This document shows positions 23,547 to 45,796 of a DNA stretch of 64,000 nt, piece after piece. Where the stretch lies: the NCBI GenBank assembly GCA_011033025.1, contig WFMF01000089.1, positions 124,001-188,000 on the forward strand, read 5' to 3'. Below the pieces are notes generated by a model that worked only from the letters and a program-made list of their open reading frames with translations, had not been told where the DNA came from and did no database searches. The stretch's first letter is position 1. Every line of letters begins with the position of its first letter. The DNA is from Beroe forskalii (lineage: Eukaryota > Ctenophora > Nuda > Beroida > Beroidae). A program made the translations under genes and the position numbers.

Positions 23547-26500
23547 TTAATACGACTCCCGCCCGGCAATGAAATGGTTCACGTAGTCGAACACAGTGAA
23601 GCTGATGCTGGATGCTACCGGACCCTTGATGAAGTTGAGACTCAGACCCTTGTAGAGACCCCGCTTAACTCCCTCGTTTCTGTAGATGTGAACCAGTGTC
23701 TTCCTGGGAAAAAGGGGGATTTAATGATGTGAATTGTGATCCAGCGTTTTGCTGGGAAAGAGGGGGATTTAAATCCCTCGTTATTGTAGATGTAATCAAG
23801 CGTCTTCCTGGAACAAAAGGGGATTTAAATCCCTCGTTTCTGTAGATGTGAACCAGTGTCTTCCTGGGGAAAGGGAATTTTATTGTGCCAAGAAATTGAT
23901 AATATTAATAAATTTGTTTACTTGAAGGGATTTAATGATTTCTTTAATACCACTCGCCGCAAAAATTACCTGTTTTTCGTGCTCGCTTTTCGTGGAAAAG
24001 TCACAAAATGTTTGCCTCTTGTCTGAAAAGGCGCGCATGTGGGCTTCCAAATTACAGGGATATGACGTGTATGACTATGTGTGCCGGGGATCGATCAAAA
24101 GATCCATCGAAAGAACGCGCAAATTACAGTGCGCAAGCAAAGCTTTAATTTGCTTTTCATTGAAATGCGCGCATTTTTTCGACGGATCTTTCGATCGATC
24201 CATGTGCACACATACGCGTCATATCCCTGTAATTTGGGAGCTCTCACTCGCGTGCGCCTCTTCAGACAAGAGACAAACATTTTGTGACTTTTACACGAAA
24301 ACTAATAGCGAGCACGAAAAAACTGGGACACATATACTTATAGCATGAGGTAATACGGGTATAGGTAAGCGTACCTCATGGAGCTGTATCTGTCGAGGTG
24401 GTTCCCCTTGATCCCGCCGGTTTGCATCCGTCGCCTAGCAACGTCCAGCGGGTAGGAGACGCTCTGCCCGCACAGACCCGCGAACCCGCCGTACAGGATC
24501 CGGTCCTTGGGCGTCAGGTCCTCGCTGCTGCCTGAAGTAAGGCAGTGGTTTACTAATATGTGTGCTGACCGCTCGATTGAAAAACTAAAAGGCCTCGATA
24601 AAAACGAGCGAAATTGTGTGCTTTTCATGGAATTTGTAGAGAAAGTTGAAGCACGCAGAGGAAATCCGTGCGTCTTTATCGAGGTCTCTGTTAATCGAGC
24701 GGTCTGCACACATATGCGTTAGGTCACCTGACACCTAATGCCGAAATTAAGATGGCGGCGTTTTATTTTGTTCTCAATTTTATTCTTTATCATTATATGA
24801 ATGATATAAAGTTTTTGAAGCCCCTCGGGGTTTTCAATCAAATCAATTCTGTTACTCCACTTCCCACCTAATACTAATAGTAATACGTTATATTATGCGA
24901 TATTAATAAAATAACTAACCTCAATACTAACTAAATAACCTATTTCAATATAAATGAAATAACTTACTGAGCGGGTGAAGGTTTTTCAGGGTTCCGAAAA
25001 TGTAAAAACTCGTTCCTCCGTAGATTGACACGCCGATGAGGGTGGGTGAGATCCCTCTGATAAGGTTGGAAGTTTGAGTTACGAGCTTATGAGACCCAAA
25101 GTTGTCAGACTTTCAAATAAGATTTAAAATAATGGGTCAGACACGCGAGTTCACAGTCACCTTGCGTGCTGATTGGTCTATGTCAAATGTTCCTGTGGGC
25201 AATAAGCCTGACTCACCGTATAAGAGAGAATGGCCCTAGTTTTGATAGAGGCTGTCAAATACGCGAAAGACAACCAAGCTAAAATTCAACCAAACTAAAA
25301 TCTTCCTATTTTCGACACAATCAATTCATATCCCACCAACCATCGTAATTGTGTGTAAGGCTCCGGCCAAAGATGAAATGTTTTGATTTTACACAATATT
25401 TAACCTTGTGACTCACCGAATACTATGTCACTGTCAATTTTAAATGTGTTGTGTTGTAAGTTTAAAACTCACCGAATCAAAGAGAAAGGTCCCTCTGCAG
25501 CGAGAATGAAACGGAAGCTTTGTGCGATGCTCTTGAAAGTAACTCTTAGTAGCCATCCGCGCCTGCAGAACCTGCACAAGGAAATTAGTGGACACTGGAC
25601 ATGGAAATTAGTGGACAAGAAATTAGGTGGACATGGAAATGAGTGGACATGGAAATAAGTGGATATGGAAATTAGTGGACCAAAGAAATAAGTGGTGTTG
25701 GATAATCAAATTGAAGGATTATTAACAGCTCTTTCAGAAATAAATTACATGGAAGGATGGAAATATGCCGAGCTGCACAATCGTTCTGAACCTAGAAACG
25801 TAGCGAACCTAGAAACGTACCAAACCTAGAAACGTACCGAAATTAGAAAAACCTTAATGCTACATGTCCCTGTTTTTTTGCGCCCGCGTGCGCAAAATAA
25901 GGCTCCGTAACATGGAGTAAAAACGTACCGGACCTGCCTTAAGTTCAGCACTGTGATAGGGATCCCATAAAGGGTATTTAGAGGTTAGATTTTGCCATTT
26001 AATTTTACCATTTTACCATGTAACAGGTCAAATGCTATCAACACTTATGTACTGTGGTTAAAGGGTTAAAGGGTTACAGTTACGCTACGAAGGGTTAGAA
26101 GTGCAGGATCCCATACCTCTAGAGGGTAGGTAGTAAAGCTGGCTGTGAGAGAAGATTTAAATTACCTCTAGAGGGTAGGTAGTAAAGCTGGCTGTGAGAG
26201 AAGATTTAAATTACCTCTAGAGGGTAGGTAGTAAAGCTGGCTGTGAGAGAAGATTTAAATTTTAGAGGGTAGGTAGTAAAACTGGCTGTGAGATAAGATG
26301 TAAATTACTCCCAGAGGGCAGGTAGTAAAGCTGGCAGTGAGAGAAGATTTAAATTACCTCTAGAGGGGTAGGTGGTAAAACCTAGAGATAAGATTTAAAT
26401 TCTAGAGGGTAGGTAAACTAGCTGTGAGAGAAGAGCTGCCTAGAGGTAGGTAGTAAAGCTGGCTGTGAGAGAAGATTTAAATTACCTCTAGAGGGTAGGG

Positions 26501-29077
26501 TAAAGCTGGCTGTAGATAAGATTTAAATTACTCTAGAGGACTAGAGGGTAGGTGGTAAAGCTGGCAGTGAGAGAAGATTTAAATTACCTCTAGAGGGTAG
26601 GTGGTAAAACTGGCAGTGAGAGAAGATTTAAATTACCTCTAGAGGGTAGGTAGTAAAGCTGGCTGTGAGAGAAGATTTAAATTACCTCTAGAGGGTAGGT
26701 AGTAAAACTGGCTGTGAGAGAAGATTTAAATTACCTCTAGAGGGTAAGTAGTAAAGCTGGCTGTGAGAGAAGATTTAAATTACCTCTAGAGGGTAAGTAG
26801 TAAAGCTGGCTGTGAGAGAAGATTTAAATTACCTCTAGAGGGTAGGTAGTAAAGCTGGCTGTGAGATAAGATTTAAATTACCTCTAGAGGGTAGGTAGTA
26901 AAACTGGCTGTGAGACCCGCCAAGCTGCCGGCTATGAACCGCATAGCATGGGATAGTTGCCCTGCCTCGTCCTTACTCTTGAAGTAACTCTTGTATTGTT
27001 CGTTAGACATGTAGGTGATAGCAGCGTAGGGCACGATACGGACCATTGTGGCGGTGTTACCTGGGAAGGGGTGTTGTCATGGAGTGTTTTCATCACTCAT
27101 AGGTGTTGTCATGAGGTGTTGTCATGACTCATGGGGTGTTGTCATGATTTGTTGTCATGGAGTATTGTCGTGGGGACAAGAATAGTGGCGCTGTTACCTG
27201 GGTAGGGGTTTTGTCAGGGTGTGTTGTCATGGTGTCTTGTCAGGGAGTGAGGTCAGGGTGAAAACAATAGTGGCTGTTTCACCTAGGTAGGGTTGTTGCC
27301 ATCGTTACAACACTAGTGGATGTACTAACTGGCTAGGGTGTTGTCATTGGGTGTTGTCAGAGTAACAACCATACGTACGACTTTGGTGAGTGGCAGTTTT
27401 ACCTAGGTAGCGGTGTTGTCATAGTGACAACACTAGTGGCTGTACTAACTGGGTAGGGTGTTGTCATGGTGTGTTGTCAGGGTGACAACAATTGTGGCTG
27501 ATTATCTTGGGTAGGGTGTTGTCATGGTGTGTTGTCAGGGTGAAAACAATTGTGGCTGATTTATCTTGGTAGGAGTGTTGTCTTGGAGTGTTGTCAGGGT
27601 GACAACATGCTAATTGTGTGAACGGTATCATTTTCACGGTAATTCAAAAGTCCTTAACCGCTTCATGCATACAAGTGACAACACACTTCATAGGAACATG
27701 TATTGAACGAAAACATCACTATTTCTATCACGAAATAACATGGGATGATTTAATTTCTTTTAATATTTCAGTAACTTTCCAATTATCAGTACACTCAGTT
27801 TTTTTTATAAGAAACTTATTGAAATCCTAGGCTACAAGTTTCTTATTTTTTCACGATTTTGAGCCTAAAAGTTTCTTAATCGGTTTCTTAATTCTACATA
27901 TCGACATACCGTACAGCAAAATGTCTACGAAATTTCCAACATAGGAACCTACCTACTATAGACTGTAGTTGAGGATTAGAATCGAACCTTCTAATATTTT
28001 CAGGTAAATTATACACTTTTAAGCACATACCTATCTTAAAAGATTTATGCAACTGTATACATTAATGTTCAGGGATCTGCATCAAATGTTCTTCAAAAAA
28101 GTTTGATTACAAATTTAGATAATATATCTAAATCCTATAAAGATTTACCCAGCCGAGCTTAATGCTTGGAACTTTTGGAAATAGATATGGAACTGTAATA
28201 GTGTCCTGTCGCAACAACAATTTCTAAATTTCTGTTTTGTGCTTTAGTATCTGACATGTTACTTTAAACCGACAAATCATGAAAGATTCATTTTCTAAAT
28301 TTTTATTCCATATGATCAGTATCACATATCCAGTGTAATACTGTAATAGAAGTCCAATAGAAGTACTAGATTAGTTTCGGAATGTTCACAATCAAAAAGT
28401 GGGGGTGGGCGCAGCCCCAGAAGCCAGAGAAAACAAAATCATGTTAAAATAATTTCAGTTGCAATAGAGTTTCATACAAATTTCAAAAATTCTAGGCTTG
28501 AAGTTTCTTAATTTCTTAATTGTAAATCAGTGAAGTTTCTTAATTTTTCCGAAATTCTAGGCTAAGTTTCTTAAATTCTCAGAAATCCTAGGCTAAGTTT
28601 CTTATAGACAGTTTCTTATAAAAAAAAACAAAAAAAACTGAGTGTATCACCAAATCATCTTAAAATCCGAAAACCAGTACCTTTCCACAGTTTCATAGGT
28701 CCTTTTTCCCTGACAGTGTCTGTTAGGAATCTCAAGCATTGTCTATACGAAAACTCGGTCTTGGAAGACACCTGGAGGTTAAGATCGAATTAAAATTGTG
28801 TGCAGAAAACAGTTAATTGCAGTAAATCACGAAACATACAAATATGCCGAATTATGTAATAGTTTTTTAGTTTTCCATACGCCTTGGATCACTGTCAAGA
28901 AACTGCAGATTACAATACCTAAATTTGCATTAGATTCGAACTTCAGAGTACCTGAAAGACTATCTTTGCCCTATCGAGGGGTGCAATAAATGTCTTAGCT
29001 ACAGCTCCAGCAGTCGCTCCTGACACTAAATTAGCTGCCACATCCTTCAACGAACGGTCGACGGATGTAGTTGCCAT
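23547..29077 (-). CDS. SLC25A42: SLC25A42-like mitochondrial coenzyme A carrier, seven exons, whole gene
   Basis: Exons on the minus strand: 29077-28952, 28771-28681, 27060-26882, 25571-25473, 25056-24968, 24531-24375, 23703-23547 (stop TAA). All introns are GT-AG and phases agree except in exon 4. The protein would be about 298 residues, normal for the SLC25 family: [20 protein letters not shown], then the repeat-1 signature [13 protein letters not shown]. Repeat 2 has [17 protein letters not shown] and [11 protein letters not shown]. Repeat 3 has [20 protein letters not shown] and [17 protein letters not shown]. The VSSK and [12 protein letters not shown] blocks point to SLC25A42, which moves CoA and adenine nucleotides across the inner mitochondrial membrane. 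In exon 4 one extra base in a T run (25530s) breaks the frame between ARMATKSY and FKSIAQSF; it is a real lesion or a sequencing error. The second signature has Gln where Arg or Lys is usual. Exon-derived arrays crowd its introns. Confidence 0.9.
23671..23890 (-). repeat. Tandem copies of the 5' edge of SLC25A42 exon 7 with its splice acceptor
   Basis: The first 33 coding bases of exon 7 plus the adjoining CCCAG acceptor recur in the intron at about 23780-23826 and 23832-23888, with a more decayed unit at about 23735-23775. The spacer GGGGGATTTAA is shared. Each good unit keeps an intact acceptor and the start of the exon. Confidence 0.85.
23970..24322. mobile_element. Foldback element with arms of about 95 bp, in SLC25A42 intron 6
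   Basis: The left arm (about 23970-24068) contains GTGCTCGC, CACAAAATGTTTG and AATTACAGGGATATGACG. The right arm (about 24222-24322) contains the same blocks inverted. Inner palindromes around GGATCGATC and GATCGATCC add a second level. Non-coding; the open frames over it are by-products. Confidence 0.8.
24555..24718. mobile_element. Short inverted-repeat element, second copy, in SLC25A42 intron 5
   Basis: It begins GTGTGCTGACCGCTCGATTG and ends with the inverted form. It matches 22607-22765, including the AGAAAGTTGAAGC centre. It lies about 25 bp upstream of the exon 6 acceptor, so it forms nearly all of the intron sequence next to that splice site. Confidence 0.85.
26108..26915 (-). repeat. 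49-bp array built from the 3' edge of SLC25A42 exon 3 and its splice donor, about 16 units
   Basis: The unit is 34 bp of coding sequence (ending CCTCTAGAG in gene sense) plus 15 bp of intron starting GTAATTT. The real exon edge is at 26882-26915. About 16 further units, some trimmed, fill the intron down to 26108. In gene sense every full unit carries CTCACAG preceded by a pyrimidine run and AG followed by GTAATT, so acceptor-like and donor-like sites alternate. Confidence 0.93.
27040..27610 (-). repeat. Degenerate array derived from the 5' edge of SLC25A42 exon 3
   Basis: The exon start with its acceptor (plus-strand reading GTGGCGGTGTTACCTGGG at about 27048-27065) recurs in decayed form near 27185, 27270, 27390, 27435, 27495 and 27555. 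The copies are separated by GTGTTGTCATGG and GTGTTGTCAGGGTGAC spacers. With 26108-26915, exon 3 is flanked on both sides by arrays made from its own borders. Confidence 0.75.
27792..28644. mobile_element. Mariner-like inverted-repeat element (853 bp) in SLC25A42 intron 2
   Basis: Ends are CACTCAGTTTTTTTTATAAG and its inverse, flanked by TA on both sides (27790-27791 and 28645-28646). The arms contain short subrepeats around AAGAAACTTAGCCTAG. No transposase frame. TA duplication fits the Tc1/mariner group, but the long subrepeated arms make the assignment tentative. Confidence 0.75.
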
Positions 29078-32000
29078 TCACTCCTCCGAACATAAGGACT
29101 TTGGTTGTACGAGCTACATAGGCCTTACTCAGGGAGAGATTTGGGTGAAATATGGAATTTGGGAAATTGGCAAACTGCGGAATCGATAGGGACAAATGAA
29201 GAGGAATCGTAGCATCAGCTGGCATGACAACTGCTGCAGCATGCCGGAATACAAATGAATGTATACAATTTGCGCAATGCAGCCGAAAATAATCCATCAC
29301 ATGATAAACAAATTCATATCAATGTTTTAAAAACACAAGAAAATTTTATTTTAGCCAGGCCAGAATTATTGTGAAGACGCGCGCGAGCATCTTAATTGAA
29401 TTTTTGCGCCAAGCTTTTCGCAAATTATGTGAATGGCGTTTGAAAATTTTCGCGCGTTCCAGTACGGCAATCGAGTTTCCCACTAAATTTCATTACGTTC
29501 ACTGCCATTGTTAACTAGGTTACATTTTGACTATGCGATATGACTATTTACAGAACTGAACATTGGATATTTTGGAAATCATGGAGCCCCGTGCACACTT
29601 GCAAATCTAGCAATCAGCATAGGCCTTTTGACTCTTGCCTCTTTTGATGTCAAAAATTCCCATCTTCTAATTCCCATCTTCTTAGATCTATTAATTAATT
29701 AATTAATGAACAAATGTGTGTACACGTCAAAAAGTCGGTAAAATCTCTGCCTTGTTGAAAACTCTTGCTTTCTTGTAACAAAAAAAGTGCGAGAAAACAT
29801 CAGGAATTCTGGAATTGAATTTGGTAATTCGATATTGCAAGGGTAATTGCATAAATATCAATTTCGTCGGCAAAGAAGTGGTACTTCTTCATTCATAAAT
29901 TCAAAGAAGCTTTTAAAAACTTACGAAAATTGTTAAGCAATTTCGTCGGCTTTAAATAGGTACGGATAATCATCGATTATTTTTGGCAGTCAGTCAAAAA
30001 TAATCGCTATATAGTAGGAGCATCTTGATATTGCTAACTTCGACAATAATTTTCCGTCAATTGGCCAATTGGAATGTTTTAGGGCGTGAAGATTCTGAGA
30101 AAAATTGTAAGGGAGATGGCTTCACTGTGGCTTTGTACAAAAACGTAGGTAAATCATATTATAAATCAATCTTAAATTCAGTAAATAAAGAGATGCAACC
30201 AAAATGAATTTAATGTGTATGAATACATCATCGTGATATCTCTTAAATACTTGTAATATACAATGTTTCATATTTGTGCTAAGCATTCTCTAATTGATTT
30301 AGAGAAATATAACAGCTATGTGTACTCGTCATCAAAATACGAAGGAAGTAAAAACTTAGAATAATGGTCAAACTCTTCTATTGCATTTGTTGTTTTACTG
30401 AACTTGTAAAAATCTCTGAGATTGGGAACAAAAGTAGGAAATATTTTCAACCTTTATACTGCCTTTTGTTTTTGACAGAGGAGCACACATGCGTAACAAC
30501 ATACGATAACAACTCAAATTAATAACAAACTAATTTCATTTAAAATCAAATAGATATATTAATTTTCTTTAAACTTTATGTAGGTTGCAATACATTAACC
30601 GAAAAAATTAACAAAATGCTATGATAATTGTTTATCTATCAAGCGTTATTAAACCTCATGCATAAATAGCTCCAGAGATTTTCTTCAGGCAATTCCGGTA
30701 TAGTTTAAGCATTAACTAGTCCAAGCTTCAATAGATATAAGGCTATCGCACGTTTTAAGCAAACTGAGTAACATTCCCTTCAAGAGAAATTATTCAACTT
30801 GTATGTATAACAGAAAAATAACGCATAAACGCAGGTGCCTTCAGACCTCTGTCGAAGGCTGACTTTAAGTATCAATGCTTTCAAAGTTTCAAACAATCAC
30901 AACATAACAACCTTGGAAGTTTCAAATTATAGTTTCAAACGACTGCCCATGGGATCCCAGAATATTGTCATGAGATTGACCAATCAGTGCGCAAGTTTAG
31001 GGACAACTCGCACGCTGATAGGTCAATGTCTGAATGGACGTGTGGGGAAACTAGCACCTGCCAATAAAACGCAGCTGAAACGTACAAAACCAAGCACACA
31101 CCAAAAGGTAGCACTGTAAAGTGTAACCTGAACCGCTGCGCTGAGAGATAAGAGTTCAGAGAAAAGTTCAAGTGGAAATATATATGGGAAGATGCCTCGG
31201 CACACTTTCTCACAAAAATGCTTATGAAAATCAGGGTCGTAAATTGAAAAGAAAAATATAAGTGGGACATGAATCAAGCGAAACAACTGCGAGACAACTG
31301 CGAAACAACTGCGAAACAACTGCAAAACAACTGCAAAATAGGCTCTCCAGAGGAAAGAATTTGCTGGGTTGGATCTTTCCAAAATTGCTTCAGCGAGGAG
31401 TGAGGAGGGTCCTTAATATGAGTGTACTAGGCTTTGGATGGTTTTCTCGGAATTGTTGATTTAAATATGGTTGGCACATGTTCGCACATACACAGTTATA
31501 AATAAGTATGAATGAATGACTATACGATGTACATAATGCATTAATTGTACTATGAATGTATTGCTACTATACAGGCGGAGCATTATTGCAAAACATTTTA
31601 CGCAACTGGAAGATAGTATCAAAGTGTGAACGAGACAATCTGTTTAGTGTCTCCGCAGACTGCATGAATGTCATGTACTTATGAAACAAGCTACAAGTAT
31701 ACATGTCACGTGGTCATTTCACGTGGTAATGTCACGTGATAAACATGTCACGTGGTGGAAATGTCACGTGATAAACATGAAACGTGAATCTACCGATTCA
31801 CTGCCCCCAATTTTTGCAGGTGCGTACCCCAATCAGTAGAGATCAGGGTTTCCTTGACGAAACAGACTTTAGTCCAAAACGGGACTCAAAAATAAAAAAA
31901 CTCATTGAAAATTTTAACTTAAATTTTGAATTAAGTCGGTTTTTTGACTTAACGATTTAATGGACCCCAAGGGTTCGGGCACTTATGGCCCCTGATAGCA

Positions 32001-32106
32001 GCAGCATTAGATAGCAGTTGTGGTATACGATCACCACTTCGACCACTGTATCCGCCCATCACTTATTGCACTCGGCTGACGCCTCATGTGCCAATTAGTG
32101 TACTTA
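29078..32106. other. Intergenic region between SLC25A42 (5' end) and MKLN1 (3' end)
   Basis: No coding exon was recognised. The only clear structures are a 12-bp tandem repeat (AACTGCGAAACA type, about 31278-31340) and the E-box cluster at 31707-31770. The SLC25A42 promoter should lie just above 29077; no TATA box or defined initiator could be assigned. Confidence 0.5.
31707..31770. promoter_or_regulatory. Cluster of five CACGTG E-boxes in 64 bp
   Basis: CACGTG occurs at 31707, 31720, 31733, 31749 and 31765, mostly as TCACGTGG or TCACGTGA. These are palindromic binding sites of bHLH-zip factors (USF, MITF/TFE, MYC-MAX type). It may be a regulatory element, or a local duplication of ATGTCACGTG, since the units are similar outside the core. 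It lies 2.6 kb upstream of SLC25A42 and 0.3 kb downstream of MKLN1. Confidence 0.45.
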
Positions 32107-43073
<10,967 letters not shown>

Positions 43074-43555
43074 GAAACTGTAGAAGGTTAATTTTTCAAA
43101 TTTTCAGTATCTTAATGTTTATACCTCAAGCTTTTCAATTGAATTCGAATATAGTATCAATTGATGGAGACAGGGGGAGATGAAATATTAAATAAGGTTT
43201 GACAAAGAATGATATTAAGCATTGAACATAAAATATATATTATTGTTAATGAAATTGAAAATTAAAATAGTCAAATTCATGATACAATTGCAATTGCATT
43301 TGATTTAAGATTAAATTCATAAATAAAAGGAATATAAAAAGGAAGTTATCTATACCTAAATCATAAATTAAATCTATGTGAATTCATATCATCAGAGGAA
43401 TAGGCATTGTCAATGGAGCAATAGGTATTACCAAATGTGAAATAGTAGTTATATTACAGTACCCTTAAAAACAATAATTCAAAATACCTATCACCACATT
43501 TGTGTGAGATGAAACTGTTTAAAATTATCTGCAGACTAGAAAAATTAATAAGAGT

Positions 43556-44371
43556 TCACTTTTCTACCTTTTTGAAAAAAGATGACATCGATTTCATGCC
43601 TTTGGTATCAATTTTTTGATTTTTTGCTACTTTAGTTGCCTTTTCTTTACCTTTTGGAATGGTCTGCTTTGGTATGGTCTGTTTTGTTCCTTTATCTGAT
43701 GTGTTAGATTTACTAGGATTGAACCTTGTCTTTTTAGAAGGTTTTTCTGCTTCATAGTCTATAACTTGCAAACCGAATTTATCATGCAGATCAGCTGATA
43801 ATGAAGGACTTATGTAGTCACTGACAATGCCAACTGCATATCGTGTATAATCACCTTCACTCAATGTTGAATTTATGCCAGGAGATATGTTGGAATCTTT
43901 CAATTGTTGTATAACCTTTTTGGTTTTTAATTCAAGCCATTCAATTGTTTTATTCTTATCAAACCGTACAATTTTGTCAGTGGGTTTTACTTCTGCAATG
44001 CTTGATAAAATTTCTTCAGTTACTAAGGCTTCAAGCTCCATTATAGAAGGATAGCTTTCATCAACTAAAATCTGGCCCAATGGACAGAAACGATTGCAGT
44101 TTTCAGTGAGATAGGGAATGATCATAAAGAGTGGATCCAATTGTGTGCTTATGACGAGATTTGTATCACCAGCAACATAATCACCAACAAACCAAGATAC
44201 ATGATTTTCTTTTAATTTGCAGAGTTCATAGATGCTTTCAGACTTTGTATCAAGATATACCATACAGGATTGACCATTTTTGGGGTGCTTTAGCTCAAGA
44301 ATTTTTCCATCAGAGTGACATGATTTTTCTGGAAGTAATAAAATGACATCCTTAGATTCAAACATAGCCAT
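43556..44371 (-). CDS. RNASEH2B: Ribonuclease H2 subunit B, single exon, 271 residues
   Basis: RNase H2 removes ribonucleotides from DNA and RNA from RNA-DNA hybrids in the nucleus; subunit B is non-catalytic and supports the trimer. The N-terminal triple-barrel part reads SCMVYLDTKSESIYELCKL and HVSWFVGDYV, then DPLFMIIPYL (family DPLF motif). The middle has KTIEWLELKTKKVIQQL and YTRYAVGIVSDYISPSLSAD. The C-terminus GMKSMSSFFKKVEK matches the PCNA-binding tail (GMKSIDTFF in vertebrates). Length is slightly below the vertebrate 300-312. It starts MAMFESKDV at 44371. There is no intron, unlike the many-exon vertebrate gene. Its stop is 483 bp upstream of the MKLN1 frame on the same strand. Confidence 0.93.
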   Translation of the reverse strand: MAMFESKDVILLLPEKSCHSDGKILELKHPKNGQSCMVYLDTKSESIYELCKLKENHVSWFVGDYVAGDTNLVISTQLDPLFMIIPYLTENCNRFCPLGQILVDESYPSIMELEALVTEEILSSIAEVKPTDKIVRFDKNKTIEWLELKTKKVIQQLKDSNISPGINSTLSEGDYTRYAVGIVSDYISPSLSADLHDKFGLQVIDYEAEKPSKKTRFNPSKSNTSDKGTKQTIPKQTIPKGKEKATKVAKNQKIDTKGMKSMSSFFKKVEK

Positions 44372-45547
44372 AATACCTCAAAGAGAACAAAATCAACTAC
44401 CAAATGTTAGTATCATCCTCCCAGTACTTATTTGTAAAATTTAGCCAAGTCAGCATTTAGTAAAGATTTACATATACACATGCCTCAGCTCTGTATCTGT
44501 GTGTTTAACACAACATGTGTGCTCATCAGCCAAAAGCAACTCATCAAAAGGGTGATGAGGCCCAAACTGGGAGTGAGTAGTGAATAACCTCATGGTAGGG
44601 CAGTGCCATGTGGGTGAAAAACTTCAGAGTCAATTGAAGTGACATGCCTGGTGGCATGCAAGCAATCCATATCGGTTGTGGACACAATAGTCTCATAGAC
44701 TAAGAAGCTCTTGGAAAACAAGCAGCACATCAACTTTCATGCTGTAATGGGAGTTGTGAATTATGAGAGTTTTACATGAAAGTCGTATATGATGAGTCGT
44801 ACATGATGAGGCTTTATTTGAGAGCTATAGACATGGATGTCTATTAAATTAATATTATATACTCTTGAAAATATATTATGACTAAATGACGATATAAACA
44901 TGTAAACATGGGCTGTGATTGGTGTTGCAGGTGGTCCCCTGGGGCACTCTTAAGCATATAGCCACTGTGTCCTTTCTCCAGCCACAGATACTGCAACACT
45001 TGTCAAAAAGTCCTCTGAAAGGAAATTGGTCAATTCAACCATGATTGCTAGTCAAAATCATTAGACCAGTTTTAAATAGCTTCATTATAAACTTCATGTA
45101 AGTGACATTAATTGATTTCTCTATTCACTTGGTGTGCCTCAAGGTGCATATTTTAATGCTACATCATAAAATATGTGCTCCACAAAGGAGTCTAGGCTCA
45201 TTCTCCTTTGTGCAACAGACCAAGGTCAAGAGTTCTTAATACCATGACATCAAGCCAATATGTCAAGTCAAACTTCATTTAAATAGGCCACAACTGGCCT
45301 GATGAACATAACCTACATACTGTAACAATGTCCGTATAACAACAGACTTCTAATAACAAGTATTATATAAAATCGTACAATATCCTACTAAAACTTTCCT
45401 TACCTTAAATTTTTAGGTTATTAATTAAATTATGAAATTTGTTAAATTTGATGAATTCCAAACCCTTTACTTTAAGATTTATCTGAGTAGAAAAAATTGT
45501 GTTGATATAACTATTTAAGGGTAAAGTTATGTCTTCATCCATCTTTG

Positions 45548-45796
45548 GGTATCTCTCCCATATAAACGGCTCTGAGTGACGTCACAGATCTAAACGTCAA
45601 TTTTTCTGTATCCTAAACCTAACCATTGCCCTAACCAAAACCCTAACCTTAATCCTAACCCTGAACCTAACAAATCCTGACCCTAATCAGAACCCTAACC
45701 TTAATGCTTAAAGTGCTAGGTGCGCTTAATTATATTTTTCTGAGTGACGTCGTTGTCATAGATAATGAAGGCTCCCGTTTACATGGGAGACGTACC
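45548..45796. mobile_element. 249-bp MITE with 8-bp target duplication and a telomere-like core
   Basis: The ends are GGTATCTCTCCCATATAAAC and, inverted, GGTACGTCTCCCATGTAAAC. CATCTTTG flanks it on both sides (45540-45547 and 45797-45804). An 8-bp duplication fits hAT or related groups. The core is a degenerate CCCTAACC array. Two inverted GAGTGACGTC blocks lie inside the ends. Confidence 0.88.

Noticed and set aside
30835-31382. Short frames on both strands upstream of SLC25A42
   Set aside because: No domain, no splice context and mutually overlapping; likely chance.
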